Below are positions 25,298 through 34,620 of a DNA stretch of 49,875 bases, in pieces. Made by a program: the position numbers and the translations under genes. The notes below the pieces were generated by a model. It had not been told where the DNA came from, ran no database searches, and saw only the letters and a program-made list of their open reading frames with translations. The stretch comes from Halieaceae bacterium. Lineage in GTDB: Bacteria; Pseudomonadota; Gammaproteobacteria; Pseudomonadales; Halieaceae. The stretch covers positions 1-49,875 of the forward strand of contig JABIZW010000208.1 of NCBI GenBank assembly GCA_018666295.1. The letters are read 5' to 3'. Position 1 is the first letter of the stretch; the number at the start of each line of letters is the position of its first letter.

Positions 25298-26301
25298 TGC
25301 TTTAAAAGAAGCCTCGCAGCATCAATAGCAAAGTACGTCAGTATCCCGTCGGCGCCCGCGCGCTTAAACGAGAGTAGGCTCTCGAGTATGACCGCATCAC
25401 GAGACAGCCAACCGTTAGCGAAGGCGGCTTGATGCATGGCGTATTCGCCCGACACTTGGTAGGCAAAGGTTGGCACTTGAAGCTCGGTTTTGACGCGTCG
25501 CACAATATCAAGGTAGGGCATTCCTGGCTTTATCATGACCATATCCGCGCCTTCACCGAGGTCCAGGGCGACCTCGTGTATGGCCTCGTCGCTGTTCGCG
25601 GGATCCATCTGATAGGTTTTTTTGTCGCCGCCCTTAAGGTTTGACGCTGACCCAACGGCATCACGAAATGGACCGTAGTAAGCAGACGCGTATTTTGCGG
25701 CATAAGACAAAATGAGAGTATTGACGTGTCCCTCGGCCTCGAGGGCCTCGCGGATCGCGCCAATACGACCGTCCATCATGTCGGAGGGTGCAACAACATC
25801 GGCCCCCGCGCGCGCATGGCTGACGGCTTGCTGGACTAGTGCGTCTTTTGTGATGTCGTTAAGCACGTAGCCATCGTCATTAATAATGCCGTCTTGCCCA
25901 TGTGTGGTATACGGGTCGAGCGCCACGTCAGTGATAACCCCGAGGTCTGGCAGGGCAGCCTTAAGTGCTTTGACTGTTCTCTGTACCAGGCCATCAGGTG
26001 AAAAAGCTTCGCTCGCATCGAGCGACTTTTTAGAAGCGTCGACGACTGGGAATAAGGCGATGGCTACAATGCCTAACTCAAAGGCTTCGCGTGCGCGCTC
26101 GATCAGCAAATCGATACTCAATCGTTCGACGCCGGGCATCGATGGAACCGCCTCTCGTTGTGCTTCACCCTCAAGCACAAACATCGGGTAGATAAAATCG
26201 TTGGCTGCAAGGGCGGACTCTGCCGTCAGTTCACGCGCAAATTGCGATGCGCGGAGGCGGCGCATTCGAGTTAACGGGAAGGGGCCTCTCGGTGTGCTCA
26301 T
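25294..26301 (-). CDS. hemB: Delta-aminolevulinic acid dehydratase (porphobilinogen synthase)
   Basis: HemB condenses two 5-aminolevulinate molecules to porphobilinogen. The 335-residue TIM barrel has both Schiff-base lysines, in LSYAAKYASAYYGPF and MIKPGMPYLDIVRRV. The metal-site segment reads DVALDPYTTHGQDGI with Asp in place of the three zinc-binding cysteines, so the enzyme belongs to the Mg-dependent type known from Pseudomonas. A GGGAG at the end of hemL lies upstream of the ATG. It starts three bases after hemL and overlaps the next gene. Confidence 0.96.
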   Translation of the reverse strand: MSTPRGPFPLTRMRRLRASQFARELTAESALAANDFIYPMFVLEGEAQREAVPSMPGVERLSIDLLIERAREAFELGIVAIALFPVVDASKKSLDASEAFSPDGLVQRTVKALKAALPDLGVITDVALDPYTTHGQDGIINDDGYVLNDITKDALVQQAVSHARAGADVVAPSDMMDGRIGAIREALEAEGHVNTLILSYAAKYASAYYGPFRDAVGSASNLKGGDKKTYQMDPANSDEAIHEVALDLGEGADMVMIKPGMPYLDIVRRVKTELQVPTFAYQVSGEYAMHQAAFANGWLSRDAVILESLLSFKRAGADGILTYFAIDAARLLLKQ

Positions 26302-26304
26302 GGG

Positions 26305-27597
26305 TCATGCTCCCTGGTTTAAGGTGCGGAATGCGCGCCGGGCTGCATCCACTGTGTTCGCGATGTCTTCGTCAGTGTGGGCGGACGACATAAAGCCAGC
26401 CTCAAAGGAAGCCGGTGCAAGATAAACACCTTCTTGAAGCATCAGATGGAAAAATTGATTAAACCGCGCAACATTGGCACCAATGACTTGAGGGTACTGG
26501 GTGACCTTCTTTTCCTCGGTGAAAAAGAAGCCAAACATGCTTCCGAGGTGGTTAGTGGTAAAGGGGATGCCCGCCTCATCGGCAGCAAGTTGCATACCTT
26601 CACACAGTTGCGTCGTATGGCGGAAAACCGCGTCGTAGAAGCCAGGCTGAGAAATAATGTCTAGAGTCGCGAGCCCCGACGCCATTGCAACAGGGTTTCC
26701 TGACAGCGTTCCCGCTTGATACACAGGACCCAGCGGCGAAATATGCGCCATAATTTCTTTTTTGCCACCGAACGCGCCAACGGGCATCCCGCCGCCGATG
26801 ACTTTGCCCAAACAGGTGAGATCAGGGTCTATACCCAAGTGCCCCTGTGCGCAGTGTGTGCCAAAACGAAAGCCTGTCATCACTTCATCGAAGATGAGAA
26901 TCGCACCGTACTGGGTACAAAGCTCACGCATGCCCTCAAGATAGCCAGGTTCGGGCAAGATGCAGTTCATGTTGCCTGTAACCGGCTCGGTAATGACGCA
27001 GGCAATGTCTTGGCTGTGTGCTTCAAACGCTTTTTTCAGCGCGTCTAGGTCGTTAAATGGCAGTGTGATTGTGTGTTGCGCTAAGACCTCGGGTACGCCT
27101 GGCGAGCTGGGTACGCCAAAGGTCAGTGCGCCGGAACCCGCTTTAATCAGTAAGGAATCTGAGTGGCCGTGGTAGCACCCTTCGAACTTAATGATTTTGT
27201 CCCTGCTCGTGGCACCTCGAGCGAGCCGGATTGCGCTCATAGTGGCTTCTGTGCCGGAGCTGGTCATGCGAACTTGCTCAAGACTCGGAACGAGACTGCA
27301 GAGTCGCTCGGCGAGTTCGATCTCGATTTCGGTTGGGCAGCCAAAGCTTAGACCGTCTTGAGCTGTGCTGATTACCGCGTCACGAACCTTCGGGTGGTTA
27401 TGACCCATGATCATAGGGCCCCAAGACAACACGTAGTCGATGTATCTCTTCCCGTCGACGTCAAAAATGTAAGCGCCGTCAGCACGCTCCATAAATCGCG
27501 GCGTGCCCCCCACGGCTTTGAAGGCTCGGACAGGCGAATTAACACCGCCTGGAATATGCGTTTGTGCCCGTTCGAACAGTGCTTCTGATTTTGTCAT
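26305..27597 (-). CDS. hemL: Glutamate-1-semialdehyde 2,1-aminomutase
   Basis: HemL makes 5-aminolevulinate from glutamate-1-semialdehyde, the C5-route entry to heme. The 430-residue class III aminotransferase-fold protein has HIPGGVNSPVRAF at the N-terminus, ARGATSRDKIIKFEGCYHGH, the PLP-binding Asp in IFDEVMTGFR and the PLP lysine in CLGKVIGGGMPVGAFGG. GGGGGA lies upstream of the ATG. It sits between hemJ and hemB, so three heme-pathway genes run in one direction. Confidence 0.96.
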   Translation of the reverse strand: MTKSEALFERAQTHIPGGVNSPVRAFKAVGGTPRFMERADGAYIFDVDGKRYIDYVLSWGPMIMGHNHPKVRDAVISTAQDGLSFGCPTEIEIELAERLCSLVPSLEQVRMTSSGTEATMSAIRLARGATSRDKIIKFEGCYHGHSDSLLIKAGSGALTFGVPSSPGVPEVLAQHTITLPFNDLDALKKAFEAHSQDIACVITEPVTGNMNCILPEPGYLEGMRELCTQYGAILIFDEVMTGFRFGTHCAQGHLGIDPDLTCLGKVIGGGMPVGAFGGKKEIMAHISPLGPVYQAGTLSGNPVAMASGLATLDIISQPGFYDAVFRHTTQLCEGMQLAADEAGIPFTTNHLGSMFGFFFTEEKKVTQYPQVIGANVARFNQFFHLMLQEGVYLAPASFEAGFMSSAHTDEDIANTVDAARRAFRTLNQGA

Positions 27598-27647
27598 TGA
27601 CCAGCGTCCCCCAACTTCATGTCGTTTTTCAGTAAATTTTCTCGGTG

Positions 27648-28067
27648 TTAGCCCGGTCGCACGTAAACCAACAGTACAATCGCAAACAGAAACAACACCG
27701 GTATTTCGTTAAAAAAGCGATAAAACACGTGACTTCTATGATCGTCGCCGCTGTTAATGAGCTTCACGTATCGCCCGCATTGCACATGGTATATCAGCAA
27801 AAATACAACGCCAGCGAGTTTGAGTTGCATCCAGAGGCTGGTGAGGTAGTAGTCCAGTGCGTAGCTGAGCCGCCAAAGCCCGAGGATAATGGCAAGCATC
27901 ATCAGTGGTGTGACGAATTTATAGAGTTTGCGGGCCATTATAGCCAACGTCATCCGCGTGGTGTCGTCCTCCGCCTGTGCGTAGTAGACGAAAATACGCG
28001 GGAGGTAAAAAAGACCGGCAAACCATGTCACAACGAAAATGACGTGGAGACCCTGAATCCAAAGCAT
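27648..28067 (-). CDS. hemJ: Protoporphyrinogen oxidase HemJ
   Basis: HemJ is the integral membrane enzyme that oxidises protoporphyrinogen IX in bacteria lacking HemG or HemY. With the ATG at 28067 the protein is 139 residues with four membrane helices, and the two residues reported essential in the family fall at H8 (QGLHVIF) and K83 (QLKLAGV). Typical motifs are TWFAGLFYLPRIFVY and FFNEIPVLFLF. An ATG at 28079 would add four residues, but GGAG six bases before 28067 supports the shorter form. hemL follows after 50 bp. It was formerly annotated as UPF0093 or CopD-like. Confidence 0.9.
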   Translation of the reverse strand: MLWIQGLHVIFVVTWFAGLFYLPRIFVYYAQAEDDTTRMTLAIMARKLYKFVTPLMMLAIILGLWRLSYALDYYLTSLWMQLKLAGVVFLLIYHVQCGRYVKLINSGDDHRSHVFYRFFNEIPVLFLFAIVLLVYVRPG

Positions 28068-28139
28068 TGGTGACTCCATACTGGTTTCAAACTGAACAGT
28101 AAGTAAACTACGCGCACAATATCAGATCTTAGGCCTGAA

Positions 28140-29168
28140 ATGATTAATGTTGGCATTGTGGGTGCCACCGGCTACGCCGGGGTAGAATTGATTCGATTGC
28201 TACTGGGCCACCCAGCTGTAGCGATTACGCGGTTGACCTCGCGAGCGGAGGCAGGCGTGCGCGTTGACCGGCTGTTTCCGCACTTAAAAGGCTTCATCGA
28301 TTTATCGTTCGAGGATCCGGCTGAGGTCGATTTTGAAGATTGTGACCTTGTGTTTTTTGCAACGCCACATGCGGTCGCGATGAACAGCGTACCGGGGCTT
28401 GTTACCCGCGGGAAAAGAGTCATCGACCTCTCGGCTGACTTTCGGCTCACGGACACCCGTGTCTGGGAATCCTGGTATGGCGTCAATCACGTGGCACCCG
28501 AGCTTGTGACTGCGGCCGTTTATGGACTGCCTGAGGTGAATCGCGAGGCGATTCGGCATGCGCAGCTTGTCGCGTGTCCAGGGTGCTATCCAACGGCTGT
28601 GCAGCTGGGCTTTTTGCCGTTATTAGAGGCGGGCCTGGTTGATGCAGGGAGTTTGATCGCGTCGTGTGCATCGGGAACCAGTGGCGCCGGCCGTAGCGCC
28701 AAAGTGAATCTACTGTTGACCGAGTCTGCGGAGACAATGAAGTCTTATGGCGTCAGTGGACATCGACATTTACCAGAGATGGAGCAGGGCCTTGCGCGCA
28801 TGACCGATGATCCTGTCGCGCTGACCTTTGTGCCGCACTTGGCGCCCATGGTTCGGGGTATTCATGCGACATTGATTGCGACCCTTACGGATCAAAGCAC
28901 TAATTTGCGTGCCGTTTTTAAAGACCGCTACGCTTGCGAACCTTTTATTACCTTGACAGAGGGCGACTACGAACCTGAGACCCGCCACGTCAACGGAACC
29001 AATCGATGTGAGATCGACGTGACGCGTCCTCCCGGAGATAAAGTGGTGGTTACTGTTGCGATCGATAATCTGGTGAAAGGGGCTGCGGGGCAGGCCATTC
29101 AGGCCATGAACTTAATGCTGAGTCTCGACGAGTGTACGGGACTCAATATGCCGTCCAGTCACCCCTAA
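28140..29168 (+). CDS. argC: N-acetyl-gamma-glutamyl-phosphate reductase
   Basis: ArgC reduces N-acetylglutamyl phosphate to the semialdehyde in arginine synthesis. The 342-residue dehydrogenase has the NADP-binding GIVGATGYAGVELIRLL, the catalytic cysteine in VACPGCYPTAVQLGFLPL and the catalytic histidine in SGHRHLPEMEQ. It is divergent from hemJ with a 72-bp spacer and stands apart from the other arginine genes. The DUF6776-like gene follows six bases after the stop. Confidence 0.96.
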   Translation: MINVGIVGATGYAGVELIRLLLGHPAVAITRLTSRAEAGVRVDRLFPHLKGFIDLSFEDPAEVDFEDCDLVFFATPHAVAMNSVPGLVTRGKRVIDLSADFRLTDTRVWESWYGVNHVAPELVTAAVYGLPEVNREAIRHAQLVACPGCYPTAVQLGFLPLLEAGLVDAGSLIASCASGTSGAGRSAKVNLLLTESAETMKSYGVSGHRHLPEMEQGLARMTDDPVALTFVPHLAPMVRGIHATLIATLTDQSTNLRAVFKDRYACEPFITLTEGDYEPETRHVNGTNRCEIDVTRPPGDKVVVTVAIDNLVKGAAGQAIQAMNLMLSLDECTGLNMPSSHP

Positions 29169-29174
29169 TTTAAA

Positions 29175-29852
29175 ATGGCTGCCGACGATTACAAAACGGT
29201 TGTGACGCGTGTCAATGTTCCTCGGCAGCGCCGGATCCGCATTGCCGCGGCATCCGCAGTGCTTGTGTTTGCTGTTGGCGTTTATTTTTTAGGCTACCAA
29301 CACGGATTTGATGATCGCGTGCCGTTAGTCTTGGACGAGGCCGGTCTAAAGGAGACGATTTCAAAGCTAAAGACGCGGGTGGCCGTCGACAAAGAAACGC
29401 TAAGTCGCTTGCGGACCGAGCTGTCCGTGTCAGCACGCAGTGTTGATGCGCTAGAGCGAGAGCTCGTTTTCTACAGAGACATTATGTCGTCGACCGAAGA
29501 CGTGAGCGCGGTGAAAATTCGCCCGCCCGATCTCAACTGGGATCCGGAATTAAGACAATTGGAATACCGGGCAGTGGTCCAACGCCTGGCCCCGGGAAGT
29601 CAATTTTATCGCGGCCAGCTGCGGATCCAGATTGTCGATGCTGACGAAAATAGCGTGCTGCTTGAAGACTCAGATGCGGGTAACCACGATCTGGCGTTCA
29701 AGTATTTTCAACGTATATCGGGCACTTTGACGATTCCAGCCAACATTTCTCCCGCCGCGGTTCGCTTTGACATAGAATTGGTGTCCCCGCGTAAGCGGCA
29801 ATACGAACAGAATTTCGACTGGAGCGGCTCGATTGTCTACAGTACGCGATAA
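29175..29852 (+). CDS. DUF6776-like single-pass membrane protein with coiled coil
   Basis: A 225-residue protein: short basic cytoplasmic N-terminus (RQRRIR), one transmembrane helix (about residues 23-42), a coiled coil (about 56-100, DEAGLKETISKLKTRV onwards) and a beta-rich C-terminal domain with LEYRAVVQRLAPGSQFY and PAAVRFDIELVSPR. I recognise this layout from gammaproteobacterial proteins annotated DUF6776, whose function is unknown. Being next to the bactofilin gene, it may be a membrane partner of that cytoskeletal polymer (inference). Confidence 0.7.
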   Translation: MAADDYKTVVTRVNVPRQRRIRIAAASAVLVFAVGVYFLGYQHGFDDRVPLVLDEAGLKETISKLKTRVAVDKETLSRLRTELSVSARSVDALERELVFYRDIMSSTEDVSAVKIRPPDLNWDPELRQLEYRAVVQRLAPGSQFYRGQLRIQIVDADENSVLLEDSDAGNHDLAFKYFQRISGTLTIPANISPAAVRFDIELVSPRKRQYEQNFDWSGSIVYSTR

Positions 29853-29867
29853 ATAAGGAGTGATGTC

Positions 29868-30293
29868 ATGAGAAACAAGCAAACACAGATGCCCGCAGCT
29901 GCCAAGGGAAGCACGACCTTAATCTCGGCGGGAACAACGGTCTCTGGCGACATCACTTTCTCGGGCAACCTGGATATTGAAGGACGCGTCATTGGTTCGA
30001 TCAGTGCTGAGTCCGGTGCGTCCGCGTTGTTGCGAGTCGTTGCAGGCGGCTCAGTAGAGGGCGAGATTCGTGTGCCGTCGACATCGATCAGTGGCTCGGT
30101 GAAGGGCAATATCTACAGCTCAGAAAATCTTGAGCTGACGAAGGGTGCGATGGTTACGGGCGATGTGTATTACAACCTCATTGAAATGTCGATGGGCAGT
30201 AAAATTGACGGCAACCTCAAGCATTCGACTGCATCGGCTAAGGTCGAGTCAATCACAGCAGTGACGGCGTCTTCAGTCGCCGACAAGGTGTAA
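29868..30293 (+). CDS. Bactofilin (polymer-forming cytoskeletal protein)
   Basis: A 141-residue bactofilin-domain protein. Bactofilins self-assemble without nucleotide into filaments near the inner membrane and often position cell-wall enzymes. The repeated strand pattern of the beta-helix is visible: TTLISAGTTVSGDITFSGNL, LDIEGRVIGSIS, GEIRVPSTSISGSVKGNI and AMVTGDVYYN. Termini are short and disordered. AAGGAG lies seven bases before the ATG. It lies between the DUF6776-like gene and erpA; this order also occurs in other gammaproteobacteria as far as I recall. Confidence 0.9.
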   Translation: MRNKQTQMPAAAKGSTTLISAGTTVSGDITFSGNLDIEGRVIGSISAESGASALLRVVAGGSVEGEIRVPSTSISGSVKGNIYSSENLELTKGAMVTGDVYYNLIEMSMGSKIDGNLKHSTASAKVESITAVTASSVADKV

Positions 30294-30307
30294 GGCGGGA
30301 GATTTCT

Positions 30308-30661
30308 ATGACCGTAGTGGCAGGGTTTGACCCCACTGAAATTAGTTTGTCGGACAGTGCCGTTGGCAAGCTGCAATTTTTAATTGCGGAGGAGGACAAC
30401 CCGTCTCTGCGATTCCGCGTTTATATCACGGGGGGTGGCTGCTCAGGTTTTCAGTACGGCTTTACCTTTGACGAAAAAACGGCGGAAGACGACTGGGTTA
30501 TTGAGCGAGAGGGCGTGGCTGCGCTCATCGATTCCATGAGTTACCAATACCTTATGGGGTCAGAGATTGACTACGTCGAAGGGCTAGAGGGTGCAAAATT
30601 CGTCGTTAATAACCCCAACGCGACCACGACCTGTGGTTGTGGGGCATCATTCTCAATTTAG
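30308..30661 (+). CDS. erpA: A-type iron-sulfur cluster insertion protein ErpA
   Basis: ErpA carries Fe-S clusters to respiratory and isoprenoid enzymes. The 117-residue protein has the three conserved cysteines: C45 in GGGCSGFQYGF, C109 and C111 in TTCGCGASF. The N-terminal extension (VVAGFDPTEISLSDSA) and overall length match ErpA rather than IscA. GGGAG lies upstream of the ATG. It converges with anmK across a 31-bp gap. Confidence 0.93.
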   Translation: MTVVAGFDPTEISLSDSAVGKLQFLIAEEDNPSLRFRVYITGGGCSGFQYGFTFDEKTAEDDWVIEREGVAALIDSMSYQYLMGSEIDYVEGLEGAKFVVNNPNATTTCGCGASFSI

Positions 30662-30692
30662 TCCAGGCCCTGCTGGCGCGTAAAAATTGCGG

Positions 30693-31790
30693 CTAGTGCT
30701 TTGGAAAGACAATCCCCAAGATTCTTGGAGATACCGCACCTGTCACCTCGGGCACACCGCTGCATTTGCCGTCCACACATTGCTTAGCGAGCCACGCAAA
30801 AGCCATAGCCTCCATAAAATCGGGATCGACACCGAGTTTGTCGGTCGAGTGCAGGTGTGCTTGCGGTATTAAGTCTACGAGTCGCTGCACTAAGAGGCTG
30901 TTGTGATAGCCGCCACCCGAGAGGTAAACCGTGCGGCAGCCTGTCGTGTTGATTTCGGCTGCGATCGATCGCGCAGTTAGTTCTAAAAGTGAGCGCTGTA
31001 CGTCTTCCGCACGATAGGACTTGAGTTCAAACCGCTCCAACCAAGTGAGGTTAAAGTAGTCTTGACCTGTACTTTTAGGCGCCCCTTGTGAGAAATACGG
31101 GTCGGCTAACATTTCACTGATCAATGGCTCGAGTACTTGCCCCTCTGCCGCCCACGCGCCGCCTTGGTCAAAGGCCTTATTTTTGTGCCGGCGGATCCAG
31201 GCATCTATGAGCGTATTACCCGGACCTGTATCGAACCCTGTAACACCCGCCGCGGCAATAACGCTGATATTTGCGATCCCGCCAATGTTCAAAAAGACCG
31301 CAGATTCAGTGCTGTCCACGAGTGTTTTATGAAACGCCGGCACCAGCGGCGCGCCTTGCCCGCCCGCGGCAACATCGCGACGTCTGAAATCACCAACGAC
31401 AGCAATGCCGGTCCGCTCAGCCAATCGGTGGTTGTCACCCACTTGCAAGGTGAATGCGCGCGTTAGATTGGGATAATGAAGCAGAGTTTGTCCGTGATTT
31501 CCTACGGCCTCAATCGAGGCCTTGTCCGTCCCAGAGCGTGTCAACAGCTCGTTCACCGCTTTCGTATAAAGGTCTGCCATGTCGATGTCGAGCTCACACA
31601 CGCGTTCGATATGGGTTTCGAGTCCTGATTGGAGGTCAAAAATACGCGACTGTATGGATGGGGGAAGCGCAACTTGGTGGCTTGTCATGAGGCGCGGTCG
31701 GCCCGCTGTGTCAAAGCGGACAAGGGCGGCATCAATCGCGTCACCGCTCGTGCCTGACATCAGTCCAATAAAGAGCCGCTGCTGGGTCAC
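30693..31790 (-). CDS. anmK: Anhydro-N-acetylmuramic acid kinase
   Basis: AnmK opens the anhydro ring of 1,6-anhydro-MurNAc while phosphorylating it to MurNAc-6-phosphate, a peptidoglycan-recycling step. The 365-residue ASKHA-fold kinase starts with LFIGLMSGTSGDAIDAALV. It has GNHGQTLLH, VVGDFRRRDVAAGGQGAPL, FLNIGGIANIS and GFDTGPGNTLID. The phosphate loop reads GTSGDAID where GTSLDG(I/V)D is more common. Its start overlaps the M23 peptidase stop in ATGA, the usual pairing. Confidence 0.95.
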   Translation of the reverse strand: MTQQRLFIGLMSGTSGDAIDAALVRFDTAGRPRLMTSHQVALPPSIQSRIFDLQSGLETHIERVCELDIDMADLYTKAVNELLTRSGTDKASIEAVGNHGQTLLHYPNLTRAFTLQVGDNHRLAERTGIAVVGDFRRRDVAAGGQGAPLVPAFHKTLVDSTESAVFLNIGGIANISVIAAAGVTGFDTGPGNTLIDAWIRRHKNKAFDQGGAWAAEGQVLEPLISEMLADPYFSQGAPKSTGQDYFNLTWLERFELKSYRAEDVQRSLLELTARSIAAEINTTGCRTVYLSGGGYHNSLLVQRLVDLIPQAHLHSTDKLGVDPDFMEAMAFAWLAKQCVDGKCSGVPEVTGAVSPRILGIVFPKH

Positions 31791-33178
31791 TCGGCCCCCA
31801 TCATGGTGCCGCGACTTTTCATGGATGCCAGCCGCTGGACGGGTTGGCGGATGGCGTCTTTAAACAGTGCAATCTCGGATTCGGGCAGGGACTTTGCTTT
31901 GGGTAATATCTTGTGCACGGTCCTTGGATTGCGGTGAACACCATTGACCAAGAACTCGTAGTGCAAGTGTGGACCTGTTGCTGCGCCCGTTGAACCGACG
32001 GTGCCAATCACTTGACCCTGCTTTACGCGATCACCGCGGGCGACGCGCTTTTTATTCAAATGAAGGTAGTGGGTTTTAAAGCCTTCCCCGTGCTGAATAA
32101 AAAGGTAATTACCGTTGGATCGATTGTATCCTGCCTCTACGACTCTGCCGTCACCGGCGGCATAAACGGGCGTGCCCCTCGGCGCGGCATAGTCGGTACC
32201 CCGATGCGGTCGCTTCGTTTTGTATATGGGGTGGAGTCGATTCGGGTTAAAGCTCGAACTGACGCGAGTAAAATCCAGAGGCGCTTTGAGAAATGCTTTT
32301 CGCATACTGACCCCTTCACCGTCGTAATACCCCGTTACGTTCTGGCTGTCGGTGTATCGATAGGCGTCGACCGCGCGTCGTGAGGTCGTGTATGAGGCGG
32401 CAAGAATATTACCGTCTGAAATTTTCTCGCCATCGAGAAAGTGTTCTTCAAATAAAATAATGATGTCATCGCCTTTGCGAGGATCGAGCGCGAAGTCGAT
32501 TACGCCGCCCAAGATCGAGGCGAGCTCCATGATGATATTGGCTGAGAGGTCCGCTCGATCACCGGCAAGGAAGAGTGAGCTTTCGATGGTGAGCGCTACC
32601 GTACGTTCTCGTACTTGAGGCGCACGAACGATGACTTCTGAGAGGAATTCATCATCGATTTTCGAGTAAACAGTCTGTTTGAGGCTCGACTCGATATGCC
32701 TCACGGCAACCAGTTGGTTTTCTTCATTGGCGGCAAAGCCGATGAGCTGTCCGGGAAAAATTTTTCTCAGTGCTCTTTTACTGTCGTTAGACGTGACTTC
32801 AAAGACGTCTCGATCGGAAAACCCTGCGCGATTGAAGATGAGGCTCAGATTGTCGCCGCGTCTCACCGTAACGTCATTCCATTGCAGCGGCGCCTTGTCC
32901 GGTGCTTGAATTTGTCCTTCTGTCACAGCATCCCACGAGATTTGAGTCGTGGCTGTGAGCAATGGATCGGGAAAAACGGACTGAGAGTCGTCGACGACTT
33001 TGCTGGGCGATCCAACGAAAAGCTGTGATAGCAGTACTAAGATTAGTAGACTGAGCGCGCCCCAAAGAAGGCGGATTTTATCAATCGATAATCCGGCGCT
33101 ATTTTCTAGGCGCGTGGCGCCTTTCGGTTTGCGTTGCAAGGCCATTCCATACCCCGCCCCTGTTGTGGGGCTGTTCAT
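31787..33178 (-). CDS. M23-family murein endopeptidase with OapA/LysM-like domain
   Basis: A 463-residue membrane-anchored periplasmic peptidase that should cut peptide cross-links in peptidoglycan. After a basic N-terminus and a signal anchor (about 37-55) comes an OapA/LysM-like domain (VRRGDNLSLIFNRAGFS, about 105-150). The C-terminal M23 domain has zinc ligands H325-x3-D329 (HRGTD) and H404-L-H406 (HLHYEF), all present, so it should be active rather than an EnvC/NlpD-type activator. The start at 33178 is uncertain; ATG at 33145 with GGGG six bases upstream is equally good. It is divergent from tyrS and coupled to anmK. It resembles MepM. Confidence 0.9.
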   Translation of the reverse strand: MNSPTTGAGYGMALQRKPKGATRLENSAGLSIDKIRLLWGALSLLILVLLSQLFVGSPSKVVDDSQSVFPDPLLTATTQISWDAVTEGQIQAPDKAPLQWNDVTVRRGDNLSLIFNRAGFSDRDVFEVTSNDSKRALRKIFPGQLIGFAANEENQLVAVRHIESSLKQTVYSKIDDEFLSEVIVRAPQVRERTVALTIESSLFLAGDRADLSANIIMELASILGGVIDFALDPRKGDDIIILFEEHFLDGEKISDGNILAASYTTSRRAVDAYRYTDSQNVTGYYDGEGVSMRKAFLKAPLDFTRVSSSFNPNRLHPIYKTKRPHRGTDYAAPRGTPVYAAGDGRVVEAGYNRSNGNYLFIQHGEGFKTHYLHLNKKRVARGDRVKQGQVIGTVGSTGAATGPHLHYEFLVNGVHRNPRTVHKILPKAKSLPESEIALFKDAIRQPVQRLASMKSRGTMMGAE

Positions 33179-33303
33179 TGCCCTGCATCATAACCGACAA
33201 TAGCCGCTTCACGAATGGTTAGACGCAATGTGAGTGTTGGAGAGGGGCTTGACGGCAGTTGAGCGCGGCATGTCACAGTCACTTAAATAAAAAAGGGTAA
33301 GTA

Positions 33304-34590
33304 ATGGCTTTTTTTCAGGATCTGAAAGCGCGAGGCTTGGTCTTTCAGACCACGGGCGACGAGCAGTTTGAGGCGTGGCTGTCTGACAAGCCTAGGATCT
33401 TATATTGCGGGTTTGACCCCACCGCCGACAGTTTGCACATTGGCTCGCTCGTTCCTTTGCTGATGCTAAGACGCTTTCAGCTGGCGGGCCATACGCCCAT
33501 TGCACTGGTAGGTGGCGCGACGGGTTTGATTGGCGACCCCAGCTTTAAGGCCCATGAGCGCGCCTTGAATACACCTGACGTGGTGTCGAAGTGGGTGAGT
33601 CGGCTAAGAACACAAATGTCTCAGTTTTTATCGTTTGAGGGTGACGCCTCTGCCGTCATGGCCAATAACCTTGATTGGACGGCAAACGTCGACGTACTGA
33701 CGTTTTTGAGAGACGTCGGTAAGCACTTTTCGGTGAACAACATGATTGCGAAGGAGTCGGTCAAACAACGTATTGAGCGAGAGGGCGCTGGCATTAGTTT
33801 CACTGAATTTACGTACATGATTTTGCAGTCATTTGATTTTGCCGAGCTGAACAAGCGCTACGGATGTGAGCTTCAAATTGGCGGCTCTGACCAGTGGGGA
33901 AATATTACGGGTGGGGTGGACTTAACGCGCAGAATGAACAGTGCGCAAGTTCAAGGTCTGACAATGCCCTTGGTGACTAAAGCCGATGGGACGAAGTTTG
34001 GTAAGACTGAGTCAGGCACCATTTGGCTGGACGCTAAAAAGACCTCACCTTATGCGTTTTACCAATTCTGGCTGAGCACTGCTGATGCTGACGTGTACAC
34101 CTTCTTGAAGTACTTCACGTTCCTGTCGGTCAGCGATATTGACGCCTTAGAGCAGGAAGATGCTGAGCGTGAGGGTCGACCTCAAGCACAAATGGTGCTC
34201 GCACAAGAGGTCACGCGCTTAGTGCATACCGACGTCGGGCTTGAGGCGGCAGAGCGGATTACTCAGGCAATGTTTAACGGTGAAGAGGGCGCATTGTCTG
34301 AGTCTGATTTAGCCCAGTTGAGTCTGGATGGACTGCCCAGTAGCACTGTCGCCAGAGCAGAATTACCGGCAACGCTAACGCAACTTTTAACTGATGCCGG
34401 CATGGTTACCTCAGGCAAGCAGGTCAAGGATGCACTGGGGAGATCGGCGGTGGTGATTAATGGGAAGCCGGTTTCAGTGGACGATAATGCTAATCCGCAA
34501 AAATGCTTTGCAATCGACAGTGCGATGCACGGGCAGTACTTCATCACCCGGCTGGGCAAAAAGAAGGTGCATTTATTTACTGTTGTCTGA
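33304..34590 (+). CDS. tyrS: Tyrosyl-tRNA synthetase
   Basis: TyrS charges tRNA-Tyr. The 428-residue class I synthetase has CGFDPTADSLHIGSLVPLL with the HIGH-type motif HIGS (residues 45-48), GGATGLIGDPSFK, QIGGSDQWGNITGG and the KMSKS-type loop KFGKTESG. An S4-like C-terminal domain follows (about 360 onwards). It is the E. coli TyrS type. AAGGG lies upstream of the ATG. The divergent 125-bp spacer contains TTGACG at 33270-33275 but no convincing -10. Confidence 0.95.
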   Translation: MAFFQDLKARGLVFQTTGDEQFEAWLSDKPRILYCGFDPTADSLHIGSLVPLLMLRRFQLAGHTPIALVGGATGLIGDPSFKAHERALNTPDVVSKWVSRLRTQMSQFLSFEGDASAVMANNLDWTANVDVLTFLRDVGKHFSVNNMIAKESVKQRIEREGAGISFTEFTYMILQSFDFAELNKRYGCELQIGGSDQWGNITGGVDLTRRMNSAQVQGLTMPLVTKADGTKFGKTESGTIWLDAKKTSPYAFYQFWLSTADADVYTFLKYFTFLSVSDIDALEQEDAEREGRPQAQMVLAQEVTRLVHTDVGLEAAERITQAMFNGEEGALSESDLAQLSLDGLPSSTVARAELPATLTQLLTDAGMVTSGKQVKDALGRSAVVINGKPVSVDDNANPQKCFAIDSAMHGQYFITRLGKKKVHLFTVV

Positions 34591-34620
34591 GTAGGCAGCG
34601 CAACTGAGAGTCCGGATGCA

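Noticed and set aside
33179..33303. Promoter for tyrS using TTGACG at 33270
   Set aside because: The -35 match is good but no acceptable -10 lies 16-18 bases downstream, so I do not annotate it.
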